From NCBI RefSeq assembly GCF_031458255.1, contig NZ_JAVDYC010000001.1, positions 9,348,501 through 9,412,500 of the forward strand: 64,000 bases of DNA, read 5' to 3'. Positions 16,740 through 24,107 of the stretch are shown piece by piece (position 1 is the stretch's first letter; each line of letters begins with the position of its first letter). Source of the DNA: Catenuloplanes niger (GTDB lineage Bacteria > Actinomycetota > Actinomycetes > Mycobacteriales > Micromonosporaceae). Made by a program: the position numbers and the translations under genes. The notes under the pieces were generated by a model. That model was not told where the DNA came from, did no database searches, and saw nothing but the letters and a program-made list of their open reading frames with translations.

Positions 16740-17849
16740 CTACGACACCGTTCTCGCCGAGACCGTCGCGGTGAACCCGGTCGGCACCGTCGGGGCGGAG
16801 TCGGACGGCGCCAGGAACCGGACCGCTACCGTCGCGTCCAGGGTGATCACCAGGCGGGTGAGCCGCCCGGCCACGATCTCGACCGGGACGGTGCCGGGCG
16901 TGACGGCAACCTCCGGCGTGACCCGCGGCGGCGGCACGTGCGCCCAGGCCGCGCCGATCGGTGCCGGCACCGGCGGGCGGGGTGTGACGGTCAGCGTGTG
17001 CGGTCCGGCCGGCAGACGGTACGCCCAGGTGAGGAAGCCGAACGGCTGCGGCCGGCCGTCGATCGTCAGCGCCGGTGCGGGCACCCAGGAGTTCGGGTCC
17101 CGGTCGATCGGTATCAGGCCGGTGCGGCCGTTCCAGATGTAGCGCTCCGCCAGCACGCACGTCACGACGAGCGCGCCGTGCCCGGTGCCGGCGTCGGCCA
17201 GGCCGGCGGGCGCGTCACCCTCGGCGAGGAACATGACGTCGCGCGGCGTCGCGCGAGCCTCGGCGGAGACGGCGACGCGGTAGCGACGGTCCAGGCGGCG
17301 TTTGATCCGGCTGATCGCCAGCACGCCGACGAACGGCCCGGCGAGCCCGAACACGAGGAAGAACCACTTCATCGGGGTGCTGTTGTCATCCGGCCGGAGC
17401 AGCAGAAGCAGCAGGAGCGTGCCGTAGACGACGGTGACGCTCACGTGCAGACCCGGACCGGAGCCCATCCGGCGGCCGGCCGGGGCCGGCACGAGAACGC
17501 CCTGCGAGACGCTCCCGAACGTGGCGGGGGTCCAGAACTCCAGCTCGGCGACCTCACCGGCGTGCACCCGGACCGCACGCACGGACGCGATGACCGCGTT
17601 GTGCCGCACCTCGGCGCGGTGCTCACCCGGCGCGACGAACGCGACCGCCCGCCCGATCCCGGACCACAGCGGCGTGTCGTCGATGCCGACCTGGTGCCGG
17701 TGCCCGTAGTGCGGCGGGTCGGTGGCGCGGTTGCGCAGCCACACGGAGATCCCGGCCGTTCCGGGCGGCGGCTGCGGCGCCGGCGCACCGGGTGGCCACT
17801 CCACGACCGGCGCGCCGGCGAACGCGGTGATGCCCCAGGGCGCGCTCAT
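16740..17849 (-). CDS. Two-TM membrane protein, last gene of the T7SS-associated operon
   Basis: 369 aa, function unknown. Residues about 1-100 are a soluble beta-rich domain (VEWPPGAPAPQPPPGTAG, then APGEHRAEVRHNAVIASVRAVRV). Two hydrophobic helices lie near residues 118-135 (VVYGTLLLLLLLR) and 144-165 (WFFLVFGLAGPFVGVLAI). The remaining ~200 residues form a second beta-rich region with similar strands (LPAGPHTLTVTPRPPVPAPIGAAWA). The start overlaps the stop of the WXG gene (ATGA). A membrane partner for the substrate-like proteins upstream is plausible but unproven. Confidence 0.65.
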   Translation of the reverse strand: MSAPWGITAFAGAPVVEWPPGAPAPQPPPGTAGISVWLRNRATDPPHYGHRHQVGIDDTPLWSGIGRAVAFVAPGEHRAEVRHNAVIASVRAVRVHAGEVAELEFWTPATFGSVSQGVLVPAPAGRRMGSGPGLHVSVTVVYGTLLLLLLLRPDDNSTPMKWFFLVFGLAGPFVGVLAISRIKRRLDRRYRVAVSAEARATPRDVMFLAEGDAPAGLADAGTGHGALVVTCVLAERYIWNGRTGLIPIDRDPNSWVPAPALTIDGRPQPFGFLTWAYRLPAGPHTLTVTPRPPVPAPIGAAWAHVPPPRVTPEVAVTPGTVPVEIVAGRLTRLVITLDATVAVRFLAPSDSAPTVPTGFTATVSARTVS

Positions 17850-18817
17850 GCCGAGCGGTCCAGGACCGTGTCGATCCGCTCGTCCGACATCGAGGGCTGA
17901 TCGCTGTTCTTCGCGCCCTGCCAGACCATGCCCCACATGGCGGGCGAGTAGGTCAGGCCGTCGGCCGCGACACCGCCGGCGATCTTGAGGATCGCGGACA
18001 TCGCGAAGCCGGAGCCCGCCGTGTCGACCACGCTCGCGCCGACCTTGCCCACCAGCGACGCCGGCATGATCTTCTGAAGCACGGCGCCGATCTTCCAGAT
18101 GATCTGAACGACCTTGTTGATGATCCGGATCGCGCGGGTGGTGCCGGTCGCGATCTGCACGGTCGTCGCGGTCGCCGCGGCGGCCACGGAGGCACCGGCG
18201 CTGGGCACGGCCAGGCCGAGCGCGAGCGCCCACTCGATCAGCGCCCACTCCACCACGGACGCGATGATGCTGATGATCAGCGACTGCGCGACGCCCATCA
18301 GCTTGGAGAAGAGCATCAACAGGTCACCGACGGTGCCGGCCTCGGCGCCGGTCGCCTCGACCGCGTATGCGAACTCCCGCAGCAGGGCCCGTGCCGCGTC
18401 CGCGTCCTGGCCCTTCCACTCGATCAGGTCGTCGTCGACCGCCTGCCGGATGGCAGCGGACAGCGGCGCGAGCGCCGCGCCGATCGCGGCCCACTGCTTG
18501 GCGTGCGGCTCCATCCGCTCGGCGTTGCCGGTGACCAGGCTGAGCGCGTCCTCCAACGGCTGGAAGAAGTCGATCACGAAGGTGAGCCCGGCCGAGATCA
18601 GCCAGTTCAGCGGGTCCATTCCGAACGACAACGCGTTGAAGCCCAGGTCGGTGATGCCGGCCGCGATGTCGGCGACCTCACCGTCGTGGGAGAAGCCGTC
18701 CATCAGCGACTTGGCCGCGCCGCCGAGCGGGACGACCGAGTCCCAGCCGGTGTCGATCACACCGCCCGCGTACGGGGAGCCGGTGTTCTCGTCGTTGGAG
18801 AGGTACGCGTCGGCCAT
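17846..18817 (-). CDS. WXG-motif helical protein, probable T7SS substrate or partner
   Basis: 323 aa. A helical N-terminal half contains a helix-turn-helix hairpin with a WxG motif (IEWKGQDADAARA, Trp134-Gly136), the hallmark of the WXG100/ESX superfamily. Residues about 165-225 are strongly hydrophobic (SLIISIIASVVEWALIEWALALGLAV), giving one or two membrane segments, and further helices follow. The size is nearer EspA or LXG-type proteins than the classical 100-aa ESAT-6. It lies one base after an EspC-like gene. Likely exported or membrane-inserted by an ESX machine encoded elsewhere. Confidence 0.65.
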   Translation of the reverse strand: MADAYLSNDENTGSPYAGGVIDTGWDSVVPLGGAAKSLMDGFSHDGEVADIAAGITDLGFNALSFGMDPLNWLISAGLTFVIDFFQPLEDALSLVTGNAERMEPHAKQWAAIGAALAPLSAAIRQAVDDDLIEWKGQDADAARALLREFAYAVEATGAEAGTVGDLLMLFSKLMGVAQSLIISIIASVVEWALIEWALALGLAVPSAGASVAAAATATTVQIATGTTRAIRIINKVVQIIWKIGAVLQKIMPASLVGKVGASVVDTAGSGFAMSAILKIAGGVAADGLTYSPAMWGMVWQGAKNSDQPSMSDERIDTVLDRSA

Positions 18818-18818
18818 G

Positions 18819-19145
18819 TCAGCTACCCCCGGCCAGCTTGTCCAGGAACCGCTTGAACGCGGCCGCGGTCGCCTCGTCCAGCTGCCGGTGGTTGTCGGCG
18901 GCCGCCTGGATCGCCTTGCCCTGCGCGCTCAACGCCTCCGCGATCTTGCCGATGTGCTCGTCCGCCCCCGTCGCCTTCGACTCGTACATCAACCGCAAGG
19001 GCTGGCCGAGCAGGCCCCACAGCACCGGCTCCGGGTGTGCGTCCCGGAGCGCGCCGTGGATCTGGGACGCGCTCGTCGACAGCGCCTCGAACACCTGCGC
19101 GGTGCTGGTCAGCCTGTCGGTCGGCACGTAGATGCCGTCACTCAC
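18819..19145 (-). CDS. EspC-like ESX secretion-associated protein
   Basis: 108 aa. The GTG at 19145 begins VSDGIYVPTDRLTSTAQVF, matching the opening of the T7SS_ESX_EspC family, followed by helix-turn-helix with PEPVLWGLLGQPLR at the turn. The C-terminal helix (AIQAAADNHRQLDEATAAAFKRFL) contains a Y/W-less variant of the usual secretion signal region. It overlaps the YbaB gene upstream by 8 bases and sits one base from the WXG gene, an EspC-EspA-like pair. Confidence 0.75.
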   Translation of the reverse strand: MSDGIYVPTDRLTSTAQVFEALSTSASQIHGALRDAHPEPVLWGLLGQPLRLMYESKATGADEHIGKIAEALSAQGKAIQAAADNHRQLDEATAAAFKRFLDKLAGGS

Positions 19146-19530
19146 GGCGGTCCTCCCTCTCCTCGATCCGCTCGCGCGTGTGCTCCGGGATGGCGTCCTC
19201 GACCATCGGCCGCACCCGTCCGGTGCCGAGCGACTCACCGAGCGCGGTCATCTTCAGCGCGCGGTCCGCCTGCGCCTCCCGGATCGCGGTCAGGATCATC
19301 TCGGCCAGGTACGCGCCGTGGCGGAGCGCCGAGTCCGGGATGTCCACGTCGGTGACCGCGCCGTTCGGGTCGATCCGGACGCGGACCGCGCCGTCGAGCG
19401 ACCGACCCTCGCCGGTGAGTTCGCCGGAGTGTGCGACGAACTCCTCGTACCGGTCGATGACCTGCTGATTGCGCCGCCGGAGACGGTCGACCAGCGCCCG
19501 CACCTCGTCCGCGCCGGGCATCGTGGTCAC
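19138..19530 (-). CDS. YbaB/EbfC-family protein, second copy
   Basis: 130 aa. The family fold is visible: a long helix (residues 6-35), then strands GAVRVRIDPNGAVTDVDIPDSAL, and a C-terminal helix (AYLAEMILTAIREAQADRA). Classical members coat DNA as dimers. In actinobacteria, divergent copies are repeatedly found next to EspC/WXG genes, so it may be a chaperone or regulator of the secreted proteins. It has an extra charged tail (EHTRERIEEREDRRE). The start overlaps the stop of the first copy. Confidence 0.75.
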   Translation of the reverse strand: MTTMPGADEVRALVDRLRRRNQQVIDRYEEFVAHSGELTGEGRSLDGAVRVRIDPNGAVTDVDIPDSALRHGAYLAEMILTAIREAQADRALKMTALGESLGTGRVRPMVEDAIPEHTRERIEEREDRRE

Positions 19531-19868
19531 GCGGTGCCGTCCATCTCCGCGCGCATCGCGGCCGGGCTGGGCAGCGGCGCCAGCGGGTCCGGCACGCCGG
19601 GGCCGCGCTCGCCGAGCAGGTCGGTGAGCGTCTCCCGCAGTTCCACGGCCATCCGCGCGTTCGCCGCCGTGATCGTGCGGACCACCAGCTCGCCGAGCTC
19701 CGCGCCGGTCAGCCGGAACGCGCGCGGCGTGAGCCGCAGGTCGCGGACCACGCCGTTCGGGCCGGCGACCACGGTGACCTCGTGATCCGCGCTGGTCACC
19801 TCCACGGCGGCGGTCGCCACCGTTTCCCGTACCCGCCGGGCACGTTCCACCATCGCTGCGGTGTCCAC
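19527..19868 (-). CDS. YbaB/EbfC-family protein, first gene of the operon
   Basis: 113 aa. Helix-strand-strand-helix pattern of YbaB/EbfC (DHEVTVVAGPNGVVRDLRLTPRAF, then GELVVRTITAANARMAVELRETL). With the second copy (19138-19530) it may form a heterodimer. The five genes from here to 16740 overlap or abut by -8 to +1 bases and are certainly one transcript. Any promoter must lie in the 103-bp gap to the AraC gene, which reads in the same direction. Confidence 0.75.
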   Translation of the reverse strand: MDTAAMVERARRVRETVATAAVEVTSADHEVTVVAGPNGVVRDLRLTPRAFRLTGAELGELVVRTITAANARMAVELRETLTDLLGERGPGVPDPLAPLPSPAAMRAEMDGTA

Positions 19869-19971
19869 GCCGTACCTCGCTGATCCTGTCCGTCCGTGTG
19901 CGCGGTGACGGTAGGCCAGGCGTGCCAGGCCTGACCTGCGCGTGCGGGCACGGCGAGGGACGAAGCGGACG

Positions 19972-20793
19972 TCAGCCGGCCGGGTCTGAGACGTGGATCA
20001 CGGAGGATCGCCGGTAGGAGCCGAGCGTCAGCCCGAGCACGGCCCGGAACTCGTTGGCCAGGTGCGCGTGGTCGCTGTAGCCCAGGTCGGCGGCGATGTC
20101 GGCGAGCGTCACGGACGGGTCGGCGCGCAGTCGCACGGCCGCCTCCTGCAGCCGCCGGCGCCGGATCATGGCCAGCGGCGGCAGTCCCACGTACCGTGCG
20201 GCGAGCCGCTGGAGGGTGCGCGCGGACAGCCCGAGCCGGCCGGCCGCGTCCTCGACCGTCCGGATCTCGGAGTCGGCGTCGATCAGGTCGGCCATCTCGT
20301 TGGCCAGCCGCGCCTCCCGGGGCGGCGGCGGGACCGTCGCCGCCAGCCACTCGGCGAACACGTCCGGCGCGGCGTCCGGCCCGGCGTCCCGGACCGCGGC
20401 GACCAGGTCGGGCGCGTCGACCACGGTGGACGCGTCGCGCAGCGCGGCCGGGTCGGCGGTGAAGTGCGGGACCGCGGCCGGGCGCAGCAACGCGCCCACG
20501 GCCCACCCGGTCCCGCGCAGGTCCCGGTGCGAGGTGCGCGTCGACGGGCCGGCCAGCTCCACCGCCGTACCCTCGACGACCAGGTTGCAGGCCGGGAACG
20601 GGAGCAGCTGCTGGCGGGAGCTGCGCCCCGGCTGGATGTCCCACCGCGGGATCCAGAACCAGCGCACCAGCTCCGCGACGGCGGCCGGGGCGGGCACCCG
20701 GGTGAACGTGGGCAGCCGCGCCGGGTAGAGCACACCTCGCAGCGGGTGCTGTCGCGAATCTTCAAGACCGTCCGGCATCGGCATACCTAGCAT
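19972..20793 (-). CDS. AraC-family transcriptional regulator
   Basis: About 273 aa. Residues about 20-135 form a cupin-like DUF6597-type sensor domain (RWFWIPRWDIQPGRSSRQQLLPFPACNLVVEG). The C-terminal ~100 residues carry two AraC HTH motifs (VEDAAGRLGLSARTLQRLA and LADIAADLGYSDHAHLANEFRAVLG). The first ATG (20793) is only 8 bases from the divergent VOC gene; a later start (20784, 20778, or GTG 20736) is likely and would make room for a promoter. The VOC gene is the obvious target. Confidence 0.85.
   Translation of the reverse strand: MLGMPMPDGLEDSRQHPLRGVLYPARLPTFTRVPAPAAVAELVRWFWIPRWDIQPGRSSRQQLLPFPACNLVVEGTAVELAGPSTRTSHRDLRGTGWAVGALLRPAAVPHFTADPAALRDASTVVDAPDLVAAVRDAGPDAAPDVFAEWLAATVPPPPREARLANEMADLIDADSEIRTVEDAAGRLGLSARTLQRLAARYVGLPPLAMIRRRRLQEAAVRLRADPSVTLADIAADLGYSDHAHLANEFRAVLGLTLGSYRRSSVIHVSDPAG
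20788..20793 (+). promoter_or_regulatory. -10 box of a probable leaderless VOC transcript
   Basis: TAGCAT (TANNNT) lies 8 bases before the ATG of the VOC gene, and there is no ribosome site in between. This spacing places transcription start at or next to the A of ATG. Confidence 0.4.
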
Positions 20794-20801
20794 CGTGTCT
20801 C

Positions 20802-21299
20802 ATGACGGAAACCACGACCGCGGCCACCGGCGAACACACCACCGACGGCACCCCGCACGGCGCCACCAGCCTCACCCCGTTCCTGGCCGTCGCGGACGCG
20901 AAGGGCGCCATCGAGTTCTACCGTGACATCTTCGGCGCACGCGTCGTCGACGTCACGGAGATGGGTGGGGTGGTGGCGCACGCGGTGCTGGACTTCGGCG
21001 CCGGCCTGCTGCAGATCGGCGAGCCGATGCCGGAGTTCGGCCTGGTCCCGGCCCCGGCGGGCGACCAGGACTGCTACTCCATCGGCCTGTACCGCCCCGA
21101 CGTCGACGCCGTGGTGGAGCGGGCGGTCGCGGCCGGCGCCACCGTCCGGGAGGCCCCGGCGACGTTCGTCTCCGGTGACCGGTTCGCCAGCATCCGTGAT
21201 CCGTTCGGGGTCCGCTGGTCGGTGATGACCCGCGTCGAGGACCTCTCCGAGGAGGAGAGCGCCCGCCGTGTCGCCGCCTGGGCCGCGCAGCAGGCGTGA
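20802..21299 (+). CDS. VOC (glyoxalase/PhnB-like) family protein
   Basis: 165 aa. Two beta-alpha-beta-beta-beta modules of the vicinal oxygen chelate fold: LTPFLAVADAKGAIEFYRDIFGARVV (residues 26-51) and YSIGLYRPDVDAVVERAVAAGATV (87-110), ending RDPFGVRWSVMTRVEDLS. This is the PhnB/YcgJ-like subgroup, with unknown substrate. A 24-residue Thr-rich N-terminus is not part of the fold. It is divergent from an AraC regulator and has no ribosome site, so it is probably translated leaderless. Confidence 0.82.
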   Translation: MTETTTAATGEHTTDGTPHGATSLTPFLAVADAKGAIEFYRDIFGARVVDVTEMGGVVAHAVLDFGAGLLQIGEPMPEFGLVPAPAGDQDCYSIGLYRPDVDAVVERAVAAGATVREAPATFVSGDRFASIRDPFGVRWSVMTRVEDLSEEESARRVAAWAAQQA

Positions 21300-21333
21300 T
21301 ACGTTCGGGCCGCCGTGCGACCGCAGCGACCCG

Positions 21334-21412
21334 AGGAGGTGAGACCCATCAACGCCACCGAGACAGTGACGATCCGGGCCTCCCTCCCCCGCATGGCCTG
21401 AGGGAGACGCCC
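21334..21412 (+). promoter_or_regulatory. Possible attenuator: perfect SD, short uORF and hairpin before the hydrolase gene
   Basis: AGGAGGTGA (21334-21342) matches the 16S anti-SD perfectly, far better than the gene's own site. An open frame follows from AUC 21348 (or GTG 21339) to TGA 21399-21401, reading INATETVTIRASLPRMA. TCCCTC (21381-21386) pairs with GAGGGA (21400-21405) and GGGC with GCCC outside, so the hairpin spans the uORF stop. The hydrolase ATG comes 34 bases later. This looks like ribosome-mediated attenuation. Confidence 0.4.
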
Positions 21413-21434
21413 GCGTACTGCGCGAAAGGCAGTC

Positions 21435-22163
21435 ATGCGTTTTCTCTCCGAGACGTCGGCCGACGGCGTCCGTGAACAGCTCTTCACCCTCGACGGCCGG
21501 CCCGGCGTGCTCTGGACGCCGGACGACTCCACCGGCCCCCGCCCGCTGATCCTGCTCGGTCACGGCGGCGGCCAGCACAAGCGGGCACCGGGCGTGCTGG
21601 CCCGCGCGCACCGCTTCGTCACCGGCGGCGGCTTCGCGGCCGCCTGCTTCGACGTGCCGGGCCACGGTGACCGCCCGACGGACCCGGAGTTCGACCGGAT
21701 CGCCACCGAGAACCAGGCCCGCGTCGAGGCCGGCGAGCCGGTCGCGCCGCTGATCGCCGCGTTCCAGGCACTCGTCGCCCGGCGGACCGTGCCGGAGTGG
21801 CGGGCCGGGCTCGACGCGCTCCAGGCGCTGGACGTGGTCGGGCCCGGGCCGGCCGGCTACTGGGGCGTGTCGCTGGGCTGCGGTCTCGGTGTGCCGTTCG
21901 TGGCGGCCGAGCCGAGGGTCCGGGCGGCCGTGCTCGGGCTCGGCGGCGCGCTCGCGTCCGCGGCGGAGGCCGCGCGAATCACCGTACCGGTGGAGTTCCT
22001 GGTGCAGTGGGACGACGAGCGGGTGCCCCGGGACCAGGCCCTGGCGCTGTTCGACGCCCTCGGTTCCGCCGAGAAGTCGCTGCACGCGAACCCGGGCCCA
22101 CACGCGACGATCCCACCGTACGAGACGGAGAGCAACCTGCGGTTCTTCCGCCGCCACCTGTAG
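21435..22163 (+). CDS. Alpha/beta hydrolase (dienelactone-hydrolase-like)
   Basis: 242 aa. The nucleophile elbow is GVSLG (Ser146), the acid is in QWDDERVP (Asp193/194) and the base is in PGPHATIP (His223). LLGHGGGQHK forms the oxyanion-side loop. It is similar in size to dienelactone-hydrolase-type esterases; no substrate can be assigned. A GAAAGG site precedes the ATG. The long leader with a candidate uORF suggests translation-dependent control, as seen for resistance or stress genes. Confidence 0.82.
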   Translation: MRFLSETSADGVREQLFTLDGRPGVLWTPDDSTGPRPLILLGHGGGQHKRAPGVLARAHRFVTGGGFAAACFDVPGHGDRPTDPEFDRIATENQARVEAGEPVAPLIAAFQALVARRTVPEWRAGLDALQALDVVGPGPAGYWGVSLGCGLGVPFVAAEPRVRAAVLGLGGALASAAEAARITVPVEFLVQWDDERVPRDQALALFDALGSAEKSLHANPGPHATIPPYETESNLRFFRRHL

Positions 22164-22182
22164 GCACGCCGGCCGGCGACGC

Positions 22183-22890
22183 TCACCGCGCGCAGCAGCG
22201 GTCCGCGCACCCGTCGGCGCCGGCCGGTGCCGGTCCGGTGACCGGGGGCCGCGGTGCGCAGCAGGCGTCGCCGCGCCACGCCTCGCGGCCCTCCTTGACC
22301 GCGACCGCGGCGATGACCAGTGCGGCGACCGGATCGGCCCAGCCCCAGCCGAACAGGCTGTTGACGACGAGGCCGACGAGCAGGACCGCGGACAGGTACG
22401 TGCAGAGCAGGGTCTGTTTCGAGTCGGCGACGGCGGTGCGGGAGCCGAGCTCGCGGCCGGCCCGGCGCTGGGCGTGGGACAGGCCGGGCATCACGGCCAG
22501 CGACACCGCGGCCAGGACGATGCCGGCGGTGGAGTGCGCGGCCTCGTCACCGCCGAGCAGCGCGCGCACGGACGCGACGCCGACGTAGGCGGCGAGCGCG
22601 AAGAACGAGACCGCGATGACGCGCAGTGCGGTCCGTTCCCGCCGGCCCGGGTCCGCGCCGGCGAACTGCCAGGCGACCGCGGCGGCCGACGAGACCTCGA
22701 TGACCGAGTCGAGACCGAATCCGATCAGGGCGGTCGAGCCCGCCACGGTGCCGGCGCCGATCGCGACGACGGCCTCGACGACGTTGTAGCCGATCGTGGC
22801 CGCGACCAGCCAGCGGATCCGCCGGGTCAGCAGCGCCCGCCGGCCGGGCGCGGGCCCGGCCGGGACGACCGGGAGCAGGGGCAGGCTCAT
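22183..22890 (-). CDS. Cation diffusion facilitator-like metal exporter
   Basis: 235 aa. Five to six TM helices; the metal-site helices read STALIGFGLDSVIEVSSAAAVAW and SKQTLLCTYLSAVLLVGLVVNSLFGW, with Asp and Ser/Thr typical of the CDF fold. There is no long cytosolic domain; instead the tail is Cys-rich (DACCAPRP and GCADRCCAR), which could bind soft metals. Its ATG overlaps the ArsR stop (TGATG), so the two are one operon. Cd, Pb or Zn export is inferred from the regulator. Confidence 0.82.
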   Translation of the reverse strand: MSLPLLPVVPAGPAPGRRALLTRRIRWLVAATIGYNVVEAVVAIGAGTVAGSTALIGFGLDSVIEVSSAAAVAWQFAGADPGRRERTALRVIAVSFFALAAYVGVASVRALLGGDEAAHSTAGIVLAAVSLAVMPGLSHAQRRAGRELGSRTAVADSKQTLLCTYLSAVLLVGLVVNSLFGWGWADPVAALVIAAVAVKEGREAWRGDACCAPRPPVTGPAPAGADGCADRCCAR

Positions 22891-23219
22891 CAGCAGCACC
22901 CCTCGGCCGCGGCGTCGGGGCAGGCGGCCGGGTCGACGGCCAGCACGAGGCCGAGCAGGTCGCCGAGCGCGTGCCGGATGCGGTCGTCGGTGAGCTCGTA
23001 GCGGGTGCGCCGCCCCTCCGGGACCGCGACGACCAGGCCGCAGCCGCGCAGGCAGGCCAGGTGGTTGGACAGATTCTGCCGGGTGACGCCGATCAGCTCG
23101 GCCAGCTCGGCCGGGTATCCGGGTGCGTCGCGCAGCGCGAGCAGCAGGCGCGCGCGGGTGGGGTCGGACAGGGCGTGGCCGAAGCGGGCCAGGATCTGCC
23201 CGTGTGTCGCCGTCTCCAT
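22890..23219 (-). CDS. cmtR: CmtR-like ArsR-family metal sensor
   Basis: 109 aa winged-helix repressor. The recognition helix region reads TRQNLSNHLACLRGCGLVV with two Cys spaced as in CmtR of M. tuberculosis (known Cd/Pb sensor, ligands in this helix plus a C-terminal Cys). Further Cys lie at the tail (AACPDAAAEGCC). It is first in an operon with a CDF exporter, and a perfect dyad lies just upstream. The symbol is given for similarity of the Cys pattern, not for proven function. Confidence 0.8.
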   Translation of the reverse strand: METATHGQILARFGHALSDPTRARLLLALRDAPGYPAELAELIGVTRQNLSNHLACLRGCGLVVAVPEGRRTRYELTDDRIRHALGDLLGLVLAVDPAACPDAAAEGCC

Positions 23220-23230
23220 GCGGCAGACAG

Positions 23231-23270
23231 TACAGCATCGGCTGTATTCAGCGAGCGCTGTACCCGTACA
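23231..23270. promoter_or_regulatory. Two dyads upstream of the CmtR-like gene
   Basis: TACAGC-ATCG-GCTGTA (23231-23246) is a perfect 6-4-6 repeat starting 12 bases before the repressor start. TGTAC-CC-GTACA (23259-23270) is a second perfect repeat. Both share the element TGTA/TACA and are the likely operators for auto-repression. Confidence 0.6.
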
Positions 23271-23322
23271 TCGCCTTTAAATAGATCATATTTGACATCT
23301 ATAGTCATGGATGTAACGCTGC

Positions 23323-23336
23323 TGGAAGCGCTCCCA
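23323..23336. promoter_or_regulatory. CebR/CelR-type operator TGGAAGCGCTCCCA upstream of LPMO
   Basis: One base differs from the consensus TGGGAGCGCTCCCA used by cellobiose-responsive LacI-family repressors. It lies 36 bp before the LPMO start, just after an AT-rich stretch with TTGACA at 23292-23297 that may be the -35. Confidence 0.7.
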
Positions 23337-23371
23337 ACCAGACATCTACGTCGAAGAACGGAGGATGCGCC

Positions 23372-24034
23372 ATGCGTACCCCTAAGTCCGGACAGTCCGG
23401 CAAGCGCCCAGCCACCCGGGCGTTGGTACTTCTGTTCACCGTGATGGCCGGACTGCTGCCCTGGGCGGCTCCGGCGCAGGCACACGGAAACATCGTCGAC
23501 CCCGCCTCCCGGGCCTACCAGTGTTGGAAGACCTGGGGCGCGGACCACATGAACCCGGCCATGCAGCAGCAGGACCCGATGTGCTGGCAGGCATGGCAGG
23601 CCAACTCGGACACCATGTGGAACTGGATGAGCGCGCTGCGGGACGGCCTCGGCGGCCAGTTCCAGGCCAGGACGCCGGACGGCCAGCTGTGCAGCAACGG
23701 CCTGGCCCGCAACGACAGCCTCAACCGGCCGGGCGCGTGGAAGACCACCAGGGTCTCGAACAACTTCACCGTCCACCTGTACGACCAGGCGAGTCACGGC
23801 GCTGACTACCTCCGGGTCTACGTGAGCAAGAACGGGTTCAACCCCGCCACGCAGTCGCTCGGCTGGGGCAACCTCGACTTCATCACGCAGACCGGGCGGT
23901 ACGCGCCGGCGACCGACATCCGGTTCAACGTCAACACGTCCGGATACACCGGTCACCACCTGCTGTTCGTCATCTGGCAGGCGTCGCACAGCGACCAGGC
24001 CTACATGTGGTGCAGCGACATCACGTTCGGCTGA
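23372..24034 (+). CDS. Secreted AA10 lytic polysaccharide monooxygenase
   Basis: 220 aa. A signal peptide ends at Ala37 (APAQA), exposing His38 as the N-terminal residue of HGNIVDPASRAYQCW, as required for the copper histidine brace. The second brace His is probably His142 (QASHGADYLRVYV), and Tyr211 (QAYMWCSDITF) the axial aromatic. Disulfide-forming Cys are present (51, 71, 107, 214). The enzyme oxidatively cleaves chitin or cellulose; there is no attached binding domain. The CebR-like site favours cellulose. Confidence 0.88.
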   Translation: MRTPKSGQSGKRPATRALVLLFTVMAGLLPWAAPAQAHGNIVDPASRAYQCWKTWGADHMNPAMQQQDPMCWQAWQANSDTMWNWMSALRDGLGGQFQARTPDGQLCSNGLARNDSLNRPGAWKTTRVSNNFTVHLYDQASHGADYLRVYVSKNGFNPATQSLGWGNLDFITQTGRYAPATDIRFNVNTSGYTGHHLLFVIWQASHSDQAYMWCSDITFG

Positions 24035-24100
24035 GCACCTGACGCTGAGCACCTGACACGGCACGGCCGGCTCCCGTCCGGGGGCCGGCCGCACCGTGTC
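24030..24100. terminator. Stop-codon duplication plus bidirectional hairpin
   Basis: GCTGAGCACCTGAC is tandemly repeated right at the LPMO stop codon (about 24031-24056). Then GACACGG-C-ACGGCCGGC faces GCCGGCCG-C-ACCGTGTC (24055-24100), a hairpin serving the convergent LPMO and beta-helix genes. Confidence 0.65.
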
Positions 24101-24107
24101 CGTACCG

